NCBI RefSeq assembly: GCF_000350225.1
Contig: NW_005179004.1
Span: forward strand, 540,042 to 604,041
Direction of reading: 5' to 3'
DNA: 64,000 nt
From: Chondrus crispus
Taxonomy: Eukaryota; Rhodophyta; Florideophyceae; Gigartinales; Gigartinaceae
Position numbers and translations under genes: made by a program. Of the stretch, positions 1 through 9,009 are shown in pieces. Positions within the stretch are counted from its first letter, which is position 1; the number at the start of each line of letters is the position of its first letter. The notes below the pieces were generated by a model, which saw only the letters and a program-made list of their open reading frames with translations, did not search any database and had not been told where the DNA came from.

Positions 1-137
1 CTCACGGTTGTCGGGGCAACTGCCGCAGATCTCAGCGTAAAAACGACAAGCGAGCTTACATAGGCTACACACTATCCCAGCACCAGGTTCAAACTCGGGT
101 TCTAGTTGATTGTTCTTGACAAGCCCATCCATGTCAT

Positions 138-1711
138 TCAACATGGCGATTCGACAGTTGCTCGACTGAGCGTATTCCCTCGGCCTTCTTTCCCCCTTCC
201 CATCAATGCGCCAGGCTCGACGGCAAGGATGCAAGCATCGCTCCTTGCGCGTGGCGGTATTTTCTCTATGTTCGAAGTGCCTAGATGCGCATCTTGTAGC
301 GATTTGGCCTCATGAAACAGGAAGTGTTTGTATGGTACAATCAAAGTGTAGGCCCCTCGGCGAGCACAGCGGGACGCTTGTTGGCGGACTGGGAACCATC
401 CTGGCTTGGTAAGATTTACAGCCTAGGCGATATTGAGACTGCAGTTGAATCCAGCATGATAAGCACGAGGTGCCGTCAATACAAAAGAACCTGGCTTGTG
501 CTGAATACGATACCGTTCAATCCCTCGGCTTTTCAGTTCCCTCGGATCGAATATGGTTGTCTTGCACATCAGATATCTCTAGGCAGAAGGCTGGTCGTCG
601 GCCAACCGACCATTGAAAACATTCCCGGCAGCATATGTCTCGGAAGCCTCTGCGCACTTCGGAGGTATAGCGTACAAAATCTTATCAGCGCTTCCGCGGT
701 GCAGGTCGGAAACTGAATTCAAAAAGGCATCCTCGATGTGCCAACAATATCGCGTAAACATGTGACCGACGTAGAACATTGAGGGGTTCACTCCCGGTAT
801 ACGCAGCATGTGACGCAAAAGACCTTTCATTTTGGGATTGCCGATATGGCACTTGGGGCCGGGAAAGTAGGCAAAAGAGGTTTCTACTTTTCGCTTTCGT
901 TTCTTGCATCGCTGTGCAGAGGGCCTTCCAATATTCGAACGCTTTCTCTCATCATCATCGATGGTGTCTTCTGTTTCGGCTGGGGCGCTGGTCACAGTGG
1001 CTTCAGCCTTGGAGGCTTCCTTCTTGCCTCCCGGTGCAGGGCGCTTCTCTTTTCTGTAACCAGACGACCGGTGCCATCCATGCCGTACCGTTCCACATAC
1101 GACTCGCACTTGTATGCCCCTTCAGTCTCTATGTCAACACCGTAATTCACCTCTATTGGGTTCCTATTAACGCCGTTGTGTACAATCTCCCAGAAGAAGC
1201 CTTCCAACACATTTGGGTTCCGTGTCCAACCCTAGTCTGCTTTCTCTTCAATAAGACGCAGTACGTCCTTGTTCACTCGCTTGTCATGAACCAGAGCCTT
1301 TCGCATACGCTCACTGAACGTCATTGCCCTGCTTTCTTATGCTCGCAGTGATATCGCCTTTGGCGAGTCCTGGAATGTAGGATACTCCAACAAACGACCA
1401 GATTCATCCTGAGCCCACTTGCGGAGGCTGACGTGATCGCGACTCGGCTTTTTTGTTCGTTTCATGAGGCGAGGATTTTCCTGAGTCAGGTCCTCCACTA
1501 GCACGAGGTCAGACTTTTTGTTCTGCTCTACTACAGCGGCTGATACTGAGGGCGTTGCCTTGTTGGCGTGCACCTTAACGTCGAATGCTGTATCCGTCTT
1601 GACCACTGCAACCGCAATGCCGGACGCGATACTAGAAGTGGCACCTAGGGCAACAGACGTCTCGAGGCGGGGCCCTGTGATGCATAGCTCGCTAGATTCG
1701 AGATCTAGCAT
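138..1711 (-). pseudogene. JmjN/JmjC histone demethylase-like pseudogene
   Basis: Minus-strand fragments in several frames line up in order as a JmjN/JmjC protein. Near 1390-1340 is a JmjN-like end (YPTFQDSPKAISLRA, then KKAG one frame over). Near 1210-1130 is FWEIVHNG followed by VNYGVDIETEG, the stretch that precedes JmjC in KDM5/JARID1-type enzymes. The JmjC core reads SMFYVGHMFTRYCWHIED (about 730-785) and KPGSFVLTAPRAYHAGFN (about 445-500), so the His, Glu and His expected to bind Fe(II) are all present. Known members demethylate histone lysines in the nucleus. The copy is broken: there is an in-frame TAG just after the second His (NIA*AVN) and several frame changes. Introns could explain some frame changes but not the TAG. 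The upstream frame 1337-1711 is acidic and basic linker. Family call is fairly firm, subfamily (KDM5 versus KDM4) is not. Confidence 0.6.
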
Positions 1712-2493
1712 ACCCCCAGGGTCGCTTGCGGAGTGTGTGGTTCATTGGGGTATCTTCTTCCTTCGGACTGGTACCCGTGTACTGGAAAATTTGCAGGCAG
1801 CACGGAACGCGTGGCTCGAATTACTGGGGCAGAAGCCGATTTGCTGTTTATCGGAAACCGCCCAATAACCATTCCATGTTGTTGCTGAAGGAAATTGCGC
1901 CGCTCTTCACCAAGACAATGGCCGGCGTTGCCGAGTCTGTTTCGAGGCACTGCATTCATGTTCATCGCGTTTGAATGCATGCTAGTGTGCAGCATCCTTG
2001 ATACGCTCGGCTGCGGCTGCAAAGTCCCCTTCCATTGCGCCGCATGTATCTTGAAGGCAGGAAAACTCTGAGCAATTCCGCCGCTGACAGTCGAGTGTTC
2101 AGCAGGAACGATTGTTACATAATTCGAAACATTTTGCTTTGGCGTGGTGCGTTGTAAGGAAGGCCTCGACGCAGCCTGAGAGCCGGAAAGTATTAGCACG
2201 GGAGTTGGCTTCGAATGCCTCGAGGGGACTTCATGATTTGTCTGAGAAAACGCAGGGGCGTGGCCGACTGGCGCAGGATTTGAGGATGTGACACGCAGTG
2301 GTCGCGCGAAGGAATGTGCTGCTCCCAAATATGGACCAGATGGCATCGCCTTTCCAGAGAGCTCGACGCTCAAAGGTGACGTTGGTAGTTTTGCTAAACT
2401 ATCGGTTGGGGAGGGAGGGGAGGAGGAGGTCGAGGTGGGCGTGGCGCGCGAGAACAGGAGCCTCGAGAAGGAAGTAGAGCTTGTTACCGACAC
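1705..2493 (-). CDS. Ser/Pro-rich open frame, possible N-terminal part of the JmjC gene
   Basis: A 262-codon stop-free minus-strand frame directly upstream of the JmjC fragments, overlapping the next frame by 7 bases. It is rich in Ser, Pro, Thr and Asn, low in hydrophobic runs and looks disordered. The first codon of the open frame is GTG, and the first in-frame ATG is about 50 codons in. It may encode the N-terminal tail of the JmjC-type protein displaced by a frameshift, or be a chance frame in GC-balanced DNA. No domain was recognised. Confidence 0.25.
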   Translation of the reverse strand: MSVTSSTSFSRLLFSRATPTSTSSSPPSPTDSLAKLPTSPLSVELSGKAMPSGPYLGAAHSFARPLRVTSSNPAPVGHAPAFSQTNHEVPSRHSKPTPVLILSGSQAASRPSLQRTTPKQNVSNYVTIVPAEHSTVSGGIAQSFPAFKIHAAQWKGTLQPQPSVSRMLHTSMHSNAMNMNAVPRNRLGNAGHCLGEERRNFLQQQHGMVIGRFPINSKSASAPVIRATRSVLPANFPVHGYQSEGRRYPNEPHTPQATLGVC

Positions 2494-2848
2494 CGCCGTG
2501 CGTGATGGCGACTAGGACGGTGTTTAGACGGCGGGTGACCATACGCGTGGGGGGATCGTGGCCGGGTGGTGGCCGGTAGGGGATAGAGCGGCGGTGAGGT
2601 TGCAGGGGCGGGGGGTTGTTGCATGGCGCGCGCGGGGGGATCGTGGCCGGGTGGTGGCCGGTAGGGGATAGGGCGGCGGTGAGGTTGCAGGGGCGGGGGG
2701 TTGTTGCATGGCGCGCGCGGGGGGAAAGGACGCTGGAGTAGAGCAGGCCGCAGACGACGAGGATGGCGAGCGTGCGCCGCACGATGGCGCATCGCGGCTT
2801 AGTGAAACATCGAGGTCCAGGCCGAACGCGTGTCCCACGGCGACGCAC
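2399..2848 (-). pseudogene. Possible truncated type II membrane glycosyltransferase
   Basis: The minus-strand frame begins with basic residues, then a hydrophobic anchor (TLAILVVCGLLYSSVL), then a Pro-rich stem that spans the 85-bp tandem repeat, then RRLNTVLVAITHGGVGNKLYFL and a stop. The HGGVGNKLYFLLEA stretch resembles the GG.GNQLF start of some fucosyltransferase-type catalytic domains, and a short basic tail, anchor and stem is the usual Golgi glycosyltransferase layout. There is no ATG upstream of the anchor in this frame, and the frame ends soon after the GxGN motif, so if real it is a 5' fragment or decayed gene. The assignment is weak. The 5' end of the Ser/Pro-rich frame overlaps it. 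Confidence 0.25.
2555..2724. repeat. Tandem duplication, 2 x 85 bp
   Basis: Two head-to-tail copies starting at atcgtggccgggtggtgg (2555 and 2640). They differ at one visible position (tagagcgg versus tagggcgg). Because 85 is not a multiple of three, the duplication shifts the frame of any protein read across it. Confidence 0.9.
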
Positions 2849-2899
2849 GCGGGAGCCAAGCCTGCGTCCAGCGTGTTAGCCTTGTGCAGACACCGGCGC

Positions 2900-3457
2900 G
2901 TAACCTCGGTCGTGCAGCATGCGAAGTAGTATTAGCCTGCAGCCATCCAGCTGACAGCGTTCTTCGGATCACGGTCCACCAGCGAGTGGGCTTCTACCCT
3001 GGGTAGCAGACGATGAATAACGGCACCCGACTTGCGAAATTCGATGAGCTATGACGAGATGAGGGAAGGCCACTCCGGTGGCACTCCGCACGAACTATGG
3101 CGGGGGGATGCTACTGCGGTGGCACTCCGCATGTGATACGACAGCACTGCACGGTTGACCCAGAGTTCCGCCCTGCTGTACCTACTGTTACATACACACT
3201 ACGTAAATACTGTAACATTCTACTACGTAAATACTGTACTACGATTGTACCCCTAGTCCTCCGATCGCTCTGCGGGTAGCTTACTGTAGTGCAGGAACGA
3301 TGGGGCAGTCTTTACTGGCTGGATCTACTCTCTCACTATTTAAGTCTTCTGATTCCACGCCGGCGGGTGTGAGCCTGTGCGTGTGGTACGTGTGCCATGT
3401 GTGCACGTGTCTGGGTATTGTCACACTTACGAACGCCTACAGCAGGGTTGCTAGCTA
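2900..3457. other. Non-coding stretch with short direct repeats
   Basis: No convincing gene. It contains two copies, 24 bp apart, of actacgtaaatactgta (3198 and 3222), and two copies of a short ggtggcactccgca motif near 3077 and 3119. It forms the left flank of the copia insertion. Confidence 0.6.
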
Positions 3458-3462
3458 GGGAC

Positions 3463-3588
3463 TGTGATGATAACCATACACGTAGTACACGCATCACAGC
3501 CACGCACAGACGACGGCGAGTGGCGACTAGCCTTAAGCGAGCAGGTGAGAGATAGGAAGATAAACTGAGTCATCGTCTCATCACCACA
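3463..3588 (+). repeat. 5' LTR of copia element (126 bp)
   Basis: Starts TGTGATGATAACC and ends CATCACCACA, next to target duplication GGGAC. It lacks 43 bp that are present at the start of the 3' LTR. Confidence 0.93.
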
Positions 3589-3600
3589 GGTTATGGACCC
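3589..3600 (+). promoter_or_regulatory. Primer-binding site, half-tRNA-iMet type, overlapping the gag ATG
   Basis: GGTTATGGACCC directly follows the 5' LTR. The GGTTATG core is complementary to the anticodon-loop region of initiator tRNA-Met, as in Drosophila copia, rather than to a tRNA 3' end. The ATG inside it (3593-3595) is the first codon of the gag frame. Confidence 0.7.
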
Positions 3601-4996
3601 TACACAAAAACCACTGAAGAACGATCAACAAAACGCGGCGCACCCACCCCGACGATCACCCAGGCAACGACACAAGTCACCCGCACAAGCCACACAACCC
3701 GGCAGCCTGGAATACCGTCCCGCAAACCCCACAACGCCTCCAAGCAGCAGTGTCGAGAGCCCGCGCCCAGCGCCTCCACCACTTGTCGAGAGCCCCCCTC
3801 CGCCCCCGAGCGTAGAGATCAACCCGAACCCCCCTCCGCCCACAAGCGTAGAGATCACCCCAACCATGGCAACAGAAGATACCACCAACAACCGGTTCCA
3901 CGGACAGCTACCAACCCTCCAACCCAATGGGGAAAATTTCCTCATATGGCAGCAAGCGATAAATGACATGGCGCTAATCAACGACATGGAAAACATCCTG
4001 AACCCCGCCTATACCACACCAGACCAAGACAGTCCAATGCACGCGAAACACAGGAAACAAAGCGCAATACTGCGCATGGCCATCAACAATTCACTGCCTG
4101 CAGATTTCGCTGCAACGGCCAACCTGGAACTGGGAGTATCACCACTTGAACTCACTCAAGCCATCACTGAACATTTCACAGATAGGACTACCACAGCTCA
4201 CCTCTTGCTCAAACAAGAGGCAGACAACACAAAGCTGACACAAACTACCACACTCGATGAATACATGACCAAGCATAGATCGATCCGAACGAGGATGAAG
4301 CTAGCTCAGTACCCCAACATCAACACGGGAGAAGCAGTCACAGTCCATTTCATCATCCAAGGCCTGTCCGCACACCCCACATACAAACATCTTCAAGACA
4401 TGTGGATCGAAACTGACACAGTGCCTAACACAATCCATAATATCGGCCAACGCCTGAAAGCCGTCCACGCACGAAGTGTGGAAAAAGACACCCAAAAAAC
4501 AGACACACCTCATGGCCTCAAACAACAGGAAGGAAGCCGCCCTCGTGGACGATCAAGCAGAGGAAGAGGACGCGCAAGAGCAAAATGGCAGGGACAATAC
4601 TGGAACCCAACGGCACCAGCACCCGTCATGCTGCCGTACCCGCAATTCATGCAGCAGCACACACAAGAGGCACACAGTGCAAAACAAAAAGCCATGTACA
4701 AAAAGTACACCCAAGGTCACACAGCGACTAACGAAGAGGAATTGGCGGAGGATGGGCACATGTATGACATAAAGCCGAACACCAATTGCCAAGACTCGGA
4801 CGGTAGGCAATTTGCACTTGACTCAGGAGCACACCCCTCCCACATCCGAAAAGCAACCCATGGCATGCGACCCCTAACCCGCAAAGTCTGCACTAACACA
4901 GCCACATCAACAACCCCCCCCCCCTCGCGACACACCATGGCATACTCCAGATCCCGACGACACGCAAGCGCATGCTTAAGCTACCTACCATCGTAA
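3593..4996 (+). CDS. copia gag and start of protease
   Basis: 467-residue frame starting at the ATG inside the primer-binding site. The N-terminus is Pro-rich with three imperfect repeats of a VESP/VEINPNPPPP type (about residues 50-90). The middle is a UBN2/gag-like helical region (about 105-285). A basic RGRSSRGRGRAR nucleic-acid binding patch follows near 318-331; no CCHC knuckle is seen. The protease active-site motif FALDSGAHPSHI is near residue 408. The frame runs off after a run of about 11 C near 4911-4922, where the integrase frame takes over, so a homopolymer frameshift (or sequencing error) has split gag-pol. Confidence 0.85.
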   Translation: MDPTQKPLKNDQQNAAHPPRRSPRQRHKSPAQATQPGSLEYRPANPTTPPSSSVESPRPAPPPLVESPPPPPSVEINPNPPPPTSVEITPTMATEDTTNNRFHGQLPTLQPNGENFLIWQQAINDMALINDMENILNPAYTTPDQDSPMHAKHRKQSAILRMAINNSLPADFAATANLELGVSPLELTQAITEHFTDRTTTAHLLLKQEADNTKLTQTTTLDEYMTKHRSIRTRMKLAQYPNINTGEAVTVHFIIQGLSAHPTYKHLQDMWIETDTVPNTIHNIGQRLKAVHARSVEKDTQKTDTPHGLKQQEGSRPRGRSSRGRGRARAKWQGQYWNPTAPAPVMLPYPQFMQQHTQEAHSAKQKAMYKKYTQGHTATNEEELAEDGHMYDIKPNTNCQDSDGRQFALDSGAHPSHIRKATHGMRPLTRKVCTNTATSTTPPPSRHTMAYSRSRRHASACLSYLPS

Positions 4997-6405
4997 ACCC
5001 GCACATCAAGAAAAACCTCTTATCCGTCCATGATATTGCCAAGCAATGGGGAGCAGTGATATTCTACCCCAACACAGCATGTGTCCTCGACACGCGAAAG
5101 AGACCGCCACAAGTAGTAGCGACAGCCCAATTCAGCCGCGGACTGTACACCCTCAACGTGGCAAAACCAACACCACACGCAACAACAGCAAGAGCGCTGC
5201 CGCGGACACACACAAAAAATCGCAAGACACCCCACACAAGCACAATCACAAAAGTGAGAGGATCACAAGCCCCCAAATCGCTGCCCAGATCGCGAACTCC
5301 GAAAGCACATAAAAAAATTGCCCCCATGCACCAGCAGCACAATCCTGCCCACAGCCCCCCTGACACTGTCAATACGCGCACACAACATGAACACCACCAT
5401 TGGCACATGGTATTCAATCATGTTCGCCCATCAACCATACAACAAATGGCAAAGAGAAAAATGATTCCCAACCCCCCAGCATCACTTGCAAACCCGCCCC
5501 CGAGAATCACATGTACAAGCTGCGCAGCAGCAAAACTCCAGCCAGCCAAACACCAGCGCAGACGACACAACTATGACACAGGCGAGGCACTCAGCAGTGA
5601 CATATGCGGTCCCTTCCCCACCCCGTCAAGGCAAGGGAACAGATACTTTATGACGGTGATTGACACAAACTCACGATACCTAATAATCACCTTCTTAAAA
5701 ACCAGGGAAGAAACTGCAGAACAAATGAACAACGTACTGCAACACATCAACAAAAACAAAACCCACAAACCAAGGAGAGTCCACACAGATAATGCAAAAG
5801 AGTACTTATCAAGCGCGACGCAAACCGTATACCACAACAATGGGGTACAACACACAACCACTGTGCCGTACTCACCCCCGGAAAACGGTATTGCCGAAAG
5901 AATCAACAGAACCATACTCAACGCAGCACGAGCGGCATTACACCACAGTACACTCTCCACAGACCACTGGGAAGATGCAATCAAGGATGCAGCATTCAAG
6001 TACAATAACACGCTTCACCTCAGCACAGGACAAATCCCCACCACAGTATGGCACGGATACAAGCCACAAGTACCACAATACCTAATATTTGGGCAACTGG
6101 GACACATTCCCAACATCATGGGAAAGACAAAAATGCACAAGCTGCAACACCGAGCCATCCCTGTCCGGTACCTCTACGCAACCGACCAAAAACACATCGT
6201 GGTCATGAGCACGGCAGACAACAAAACACGACGTGTGAGGACAGTAGACTTCAATGTCTACCATCCAGACCGTGACCCCAACAACAAAGTCCATGTGGTA
6301 TTCAAGGCATTCACGCCCAAGCCAACCCCCGCCCAAATACCCAACACAACCTCTGCCCCAATGCACCATGGCCAAGCCAAAAATTACCCTGATGCAGCAC
6401 AGTGA
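4972..6405 (+). CDS. copia protease end and integrase
   Basis: 477-codon frame. It begins with the C-terminal protease stretch (KKNLLSVHDI) and continues into the integrase zinc finger (H near HMVFNH, then CTSC). The catalytic core has D in SSDICGPF, D in HTDNAKEY and E in ENGIAERINRT, the intact DDE set. The following region (IFGQLGH..., RVRTVDFNVYHPD) is the usual integrase to RT linker. The frame stops at an in-frame TGA (6403-6405) just before a conserved HNKELDNLD stretch that belongs to the start of RT, so the stop is a mutation inside the polyprotein. Confidence 0.88.
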   Translation: MLKLPTIVNPHIKKNLLSVHDIAKQWGAVIFYPNTACVLDTRKRPPQVVATAQFSRGLYTLNVAKPTPHATTARALPRTHTKNRKTPHTSTITKVRGSQAPKSLPRSRTPKAHKKIAPMHQQHNPAHSPPDTVNTRTQHEHHHWHMVFNHVRPSTIQQMAKRKMIPNPPASLANPPPRITCTSCAAAKLQPAKHQRRRHNYDTGEALSSDICGPFPTPSRQGNRYFMTVIDTNSRYLIITFLKTREETAEQMNNVLQHINKNKTHKPRRVHTDNAKEYLSSATQTVYHNNGVQHTTTVPYSPPENGIAERINRTILNAARAALHHSTLSTDHWEDAIKDAAFKYNNTLHLSTGQIPTTVWHGYKPQVPQYLIFGQLGHIPNIMGKTKMHKLQHRAIPVRYLYATDQKHIVVMSTADNKTRRVRTVDFNVYHPDRDPNNKVHVVFKAFTPKPTPAQIPNTTSAPMHHGQAKNYPDAAQ

Positions 6406-6589
6406 GCGCGACCGCACAACAAAGAGCTCGATAACCTAGACCAAAACAAGGTTATCACGTGGCTCCCCCCTCACAAAATCCCCAAAACAACCAAACCCAT
6501 ACCACTAACAATGGGGTACCGCTACAAAAGGGACCAGAAGGGCGAGATCATAGAGCGAAAAGCAAGGTGCTCAGCAAAGGGGAGACAAG

Positions 6590-8011
6590 ATGATCCCCAA
6601 CGTCCACTTCAACCCCGAAAAAACCACGACATATATGGCGGACAAAACCACAGTCAGACTCCTATTTGCCATTGCCGCAGCATTTGACATGAATATCGCG
6701 CACATCGACATAAAATCAGCGTACCTGCATGAAAAGTTTGACCACTCCGGCAGCGAGCAAGTGTATGTACGACAGCACCCAAGGTTTGATGGAACATACA
6801 CACACGCACACACAGTGGGCAGGCTGAACAAGAATATATACGGTACACCGGGAGCAGGACACACCTACCTCACTGCTGTATTCAAGCTACTTAAAAAGCA
6901 CAGATTCAACCAATCAGAGGCGGACATGTGCCTCTTTCACAGAAGAGAAAAAGGCCACACCATAATTCTCTTTATCAGCATGGATGACTTTACCGTCATA
7001 AGTACGTCCAAAAAATTACAGACCCAGTTTGCAGCTATGTTGACCACTGCATACAACATCAAGCAACTGGGCGAACCAAGCCAACTACTAGGATGGACAG
7101 TCAAGAGACTCAAGAACGGCTCCATACATGCATCACAACCAGCGGCGATACAGTACGTCGTCAACAAGGCGGAAATGGGAGAATGCAATAGCAAACCAAC
7201 GCCATACAACGACAACACAAAAAAACTACATGGCCCTGTCCCCGCAGACGAACCAATGCCACAGGTCACCAAAACGTATCAACAGCTGCTAGGTGACATC
7301 AGATATATCGCAGACTCAACGCGACCAGACATATACTTTGTCGCAAACCGATTATCAGTAGCAGCAAAAACCCCCACGAAAAGACACTGGAATGCCCTCA
7401 AGCGTCTGATCAGATATATGAAACACACACAGACGCATGGACTCATATTCGCAGCAGGAAAACACAAAATGGACCCGCACTGCATCCCAAACCTCCTCGA
7501 AACGTATAGCGATGCGGACTTCGCAACAGACGTCACAGACCGCAAATGCATATCAGGAATGATCCACATGTACAATGGGACACCCGTGTGCTGGGGCTCT
7601 ATCAAGCAATCCATCACAGCATTATCAACATGCGAAGCAGAATATATTGCTGCAACATCGGCAGCACAGCAAACGACATGGATCAGACGTCTACTCAAAG
7701 ACATCGGCATGCTGCCCCAAGACGCTACACCCTTCCACATAGACAACCAATCTGCACTACGAGTCGCAAAGAACAGTGGACCAACAAAACGCAGAAAGTT
7801 CATTGACCTCAGACACCACTACCTCACCCACCAAACCAGAGCAAAGGCGATAAGCATACGCCACATTCAATCACAAGACATGCTCGCAGATATATTAACA
7901 AAGCCGCTAAAACCGAAACCATTCACACACTTAACAAAAAGGATACAAGTGTGCAACCCCCCACCCCCGCATCAAACAAAGGATCGCGCTACAGCGACGG
8001 GGGGAGTGTGA
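6590..8011 (+). CDS. copia reverse transcriptase and RNase H
   Basis: 473-codon frame that picks up in RT (the preceding KARCSAKGRQ is one frame over, near 6560-6585). It contains IDIKSAYLHEKF, the copia RT palm motif, then the catalytic box reading FISMDDFTVIS where copia elements usually have YVDD. RNase H follows with ETYSDADFA, STCEAEYIAA and HIDNQSALRVAKN; the final RHHYL and DILTKPL are typical copia C-terminal motifs. The frame ends two bases into the 3' LTR. Confidence 0.9.
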   Translation: MIPNVHFNPEKTTTYMADKTTVRLLFAIAAAFDMNIAHIDIKSAYLHEKFDHSGSEQVYVRQHPRFDGTYTHAHTVGRLNKNIYGTPGAGHTYLTAVFKLLKKHRFNQSEADMCLFHRREKGHTIILFISMDDFTVISTSKKLQTQFAAMLTTAYNIKQLGEPSQLLGWTVKRLKNGSIHASQPAAIQYVVNKAEMGECNSKPTPYNDNTKKLHGPVPADEPMPQVTKTYQQLLGDIRYIADSTRPDIYFVANRLSVAAKTPTKRHWNALKRLIRYMKHTQTHGLIFAAGKHKMDPHCIPNLLETYSDADFATDVTDRKCISGMIHMYNGTPVCWGSIKQSITALSTCEAEYIAATSAAQQTTWIRRLLKDIGMLPQDATPFHIDNQSALRVAKNSGPTKRRKFIDLRHHYLTHQTRAKAISIRHIQSQDMLADILTKPLKPKPFTHLTKRIQVCNPPPPHQTKDRATATGGV

Positions 8012-8175
8012 TGATAACCATAACAGCGCAGTCGCAGTAGCGCTCACCAAGTGATGATAACCATACACGTAGTACACGCATCACAGCCACGCACAGACGA
8101 CGGCGAGTGGCAACCAGCCTTAAGCGAGCAGGTGAGAGATAGGAAGATAAACTGAGTCATCGTCTCATCACCACA
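8007..8175 (+). repeat. 3' LTR of copia element (169 bp)
   Basis: Follows the polypurine tract gacggggggag (7996-8006). It starts TGTGATGATAACC, contains a second copy of gtgatgataaccata about 43 bp further in, and ends CATCACCACA followed by GGGAC. The RT/RNase H stop codon (8009-8011) lies inside its first bases. Confidence 0.93.
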
Positions 8176-8215
8176 GGGACCGTCACCTTGCACCGATCCA
8201 TTTCACAGTGCATCT

Positions 8216-8276
8216 CCTCCATCGTCACCGTGTCCCTCCTCCATCGTCACTGTGACCCTCCTCCATCGTCACCGCG
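8216..8276. repeat. Short tandem repeat, cctccatcgtcac type
   Basis: Three copies of cctccatcgtcac(c/t)g spaced about 21-22 bp in pyrimidine-rich DNA just right of the copia insertion and upstream of the SLAC1-like frame. Confidence 0.7.
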
Positions 8277-8316
8277 CACCAATCTGCTCCATCACCTCCG
8301 ATTTTATCTCACCGGT

Positions 8317-8930
8317 ATGTGGCAAACCGCCGCCTTGCACTTCGACATGATCCAAATTCCCAGAGCCTGGTACACCATGTACTTCATCTCCTGTCTCATC
8401 CTGTCTACCTCCGCCCTCATATACCTCAAACGCGCCATTATTTACCCACGCTCTATCATCGACGATTTCAATCACGTCTTGTCAACTTCTGCTTCATGCC
8501 CGTGATGATCAGCGCTCTGTGTGTCCTCACAACACCACTCTTCCTCCGAACTCTCAACCAGTTCATCGTCGGCTTCTACGTGCTCGGCACATACCAAGTC
8601 GGCCTTGCGCTTTATCTCTGCGGCGACTGGTTGTTCGACTTGCATCCAACCAACTTCATTCACCCGCTCGTCTTCATGCGAATTATTGGCTTCTTCCTGC
8701 TTGCCAATATCTGCGCATCAGCACATCTTGTTGACCACACGTTCGCCATGCTCTCCGTCGGCTGCCTATTCTGGTTGCTCTTCTTCATCACTAACTTCCA
8801 ACACCTCTCCCCGGCTCTTGATAAGGGATCTGTGCGGCAGCAGGCAACTTTCTTTCTGTTTATCGCACCACCAGCGCAAGCTGCCCTCTCCTTCGTCGTG
8901 CTCCAGATGGCCGAAGCGGTGAGCCCAGAA
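8317..8930 (+). pseudogene. SLAC1/TehA-family anion channel-like pseudogene (fragment)
   Basis: Starts at MWQTAALHF and runs through four or more hydrophobic helices: WYTMYFISCLILSTSALIYL, then FCFMPVMISALCVL, then IVGFYVLGTYQVGLALYL, then LVFMRIIGFFLLANICASAH, ending FLFIAPPAQAALSFVVL. The W..P spacing, DDFNH before a helix, and the APP motif in a late helix match the SLAC1/TehA (TDT) family, membrane channels or exporters for anions and C4-dicarboxylates. One C is missing near 8478-8484, so the frame shifts between FNH and RLVNF. N- and C-terminal parts are not found. GTGAGC right after the last motif could be a splice donor, so a broken multi-exon gene is an alternative. Confidence 0.6.
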
Positions 8931-8964
8931 AAAACGATTGCCCTTTGCCGACTGATGTCAATCG

Positions 8965-9006
8965 AGAGAATTGCATGTAACTGTCAACAGTTACATGCAA
9001 TTCTCT
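8965..9006. repeat. Perfect 20-bp inverted repeat with 2-nt spacer
   Basis: AGAGAATTGCATGTAACTGT (8965-8984), spacer CA, then its exact complement (8987-9006). It lies just after the last recognisable SLAC1-like residues, possibly within an intron. Perfect pairing over 20 bp argues for recent origin or constraint. Confidence 0.95.
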
Positions 9007-9009
9007 ACA

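Larger units (their letters stand above)
3463..8175 (+). mobile_element. Ty1/copia LTR retrotransposon, GalEa-like, near-complete
   Basis: Full element bounded by short LTRs and flanked by a perfect 5-bp target duplication, GGGAC at 3458-3462 and 8176-8180. The order is gag, protease, integrase, reverse transcriptase, RNase H, which is the copia order. The LTRs differ at two positions in the shared 126 bp, so insertion is fairly recent. Coding capacity is lost: one frame change near 4911-4925 in a long C run, one in-frame TGA at 6403-6405, and one frame change near 6585. Very short LTRs and an internal-tRNA-Met type primer site are known from GalEa/copia elements, including ones in red algae; the clade call is inference. 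Confidence 0.95.
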
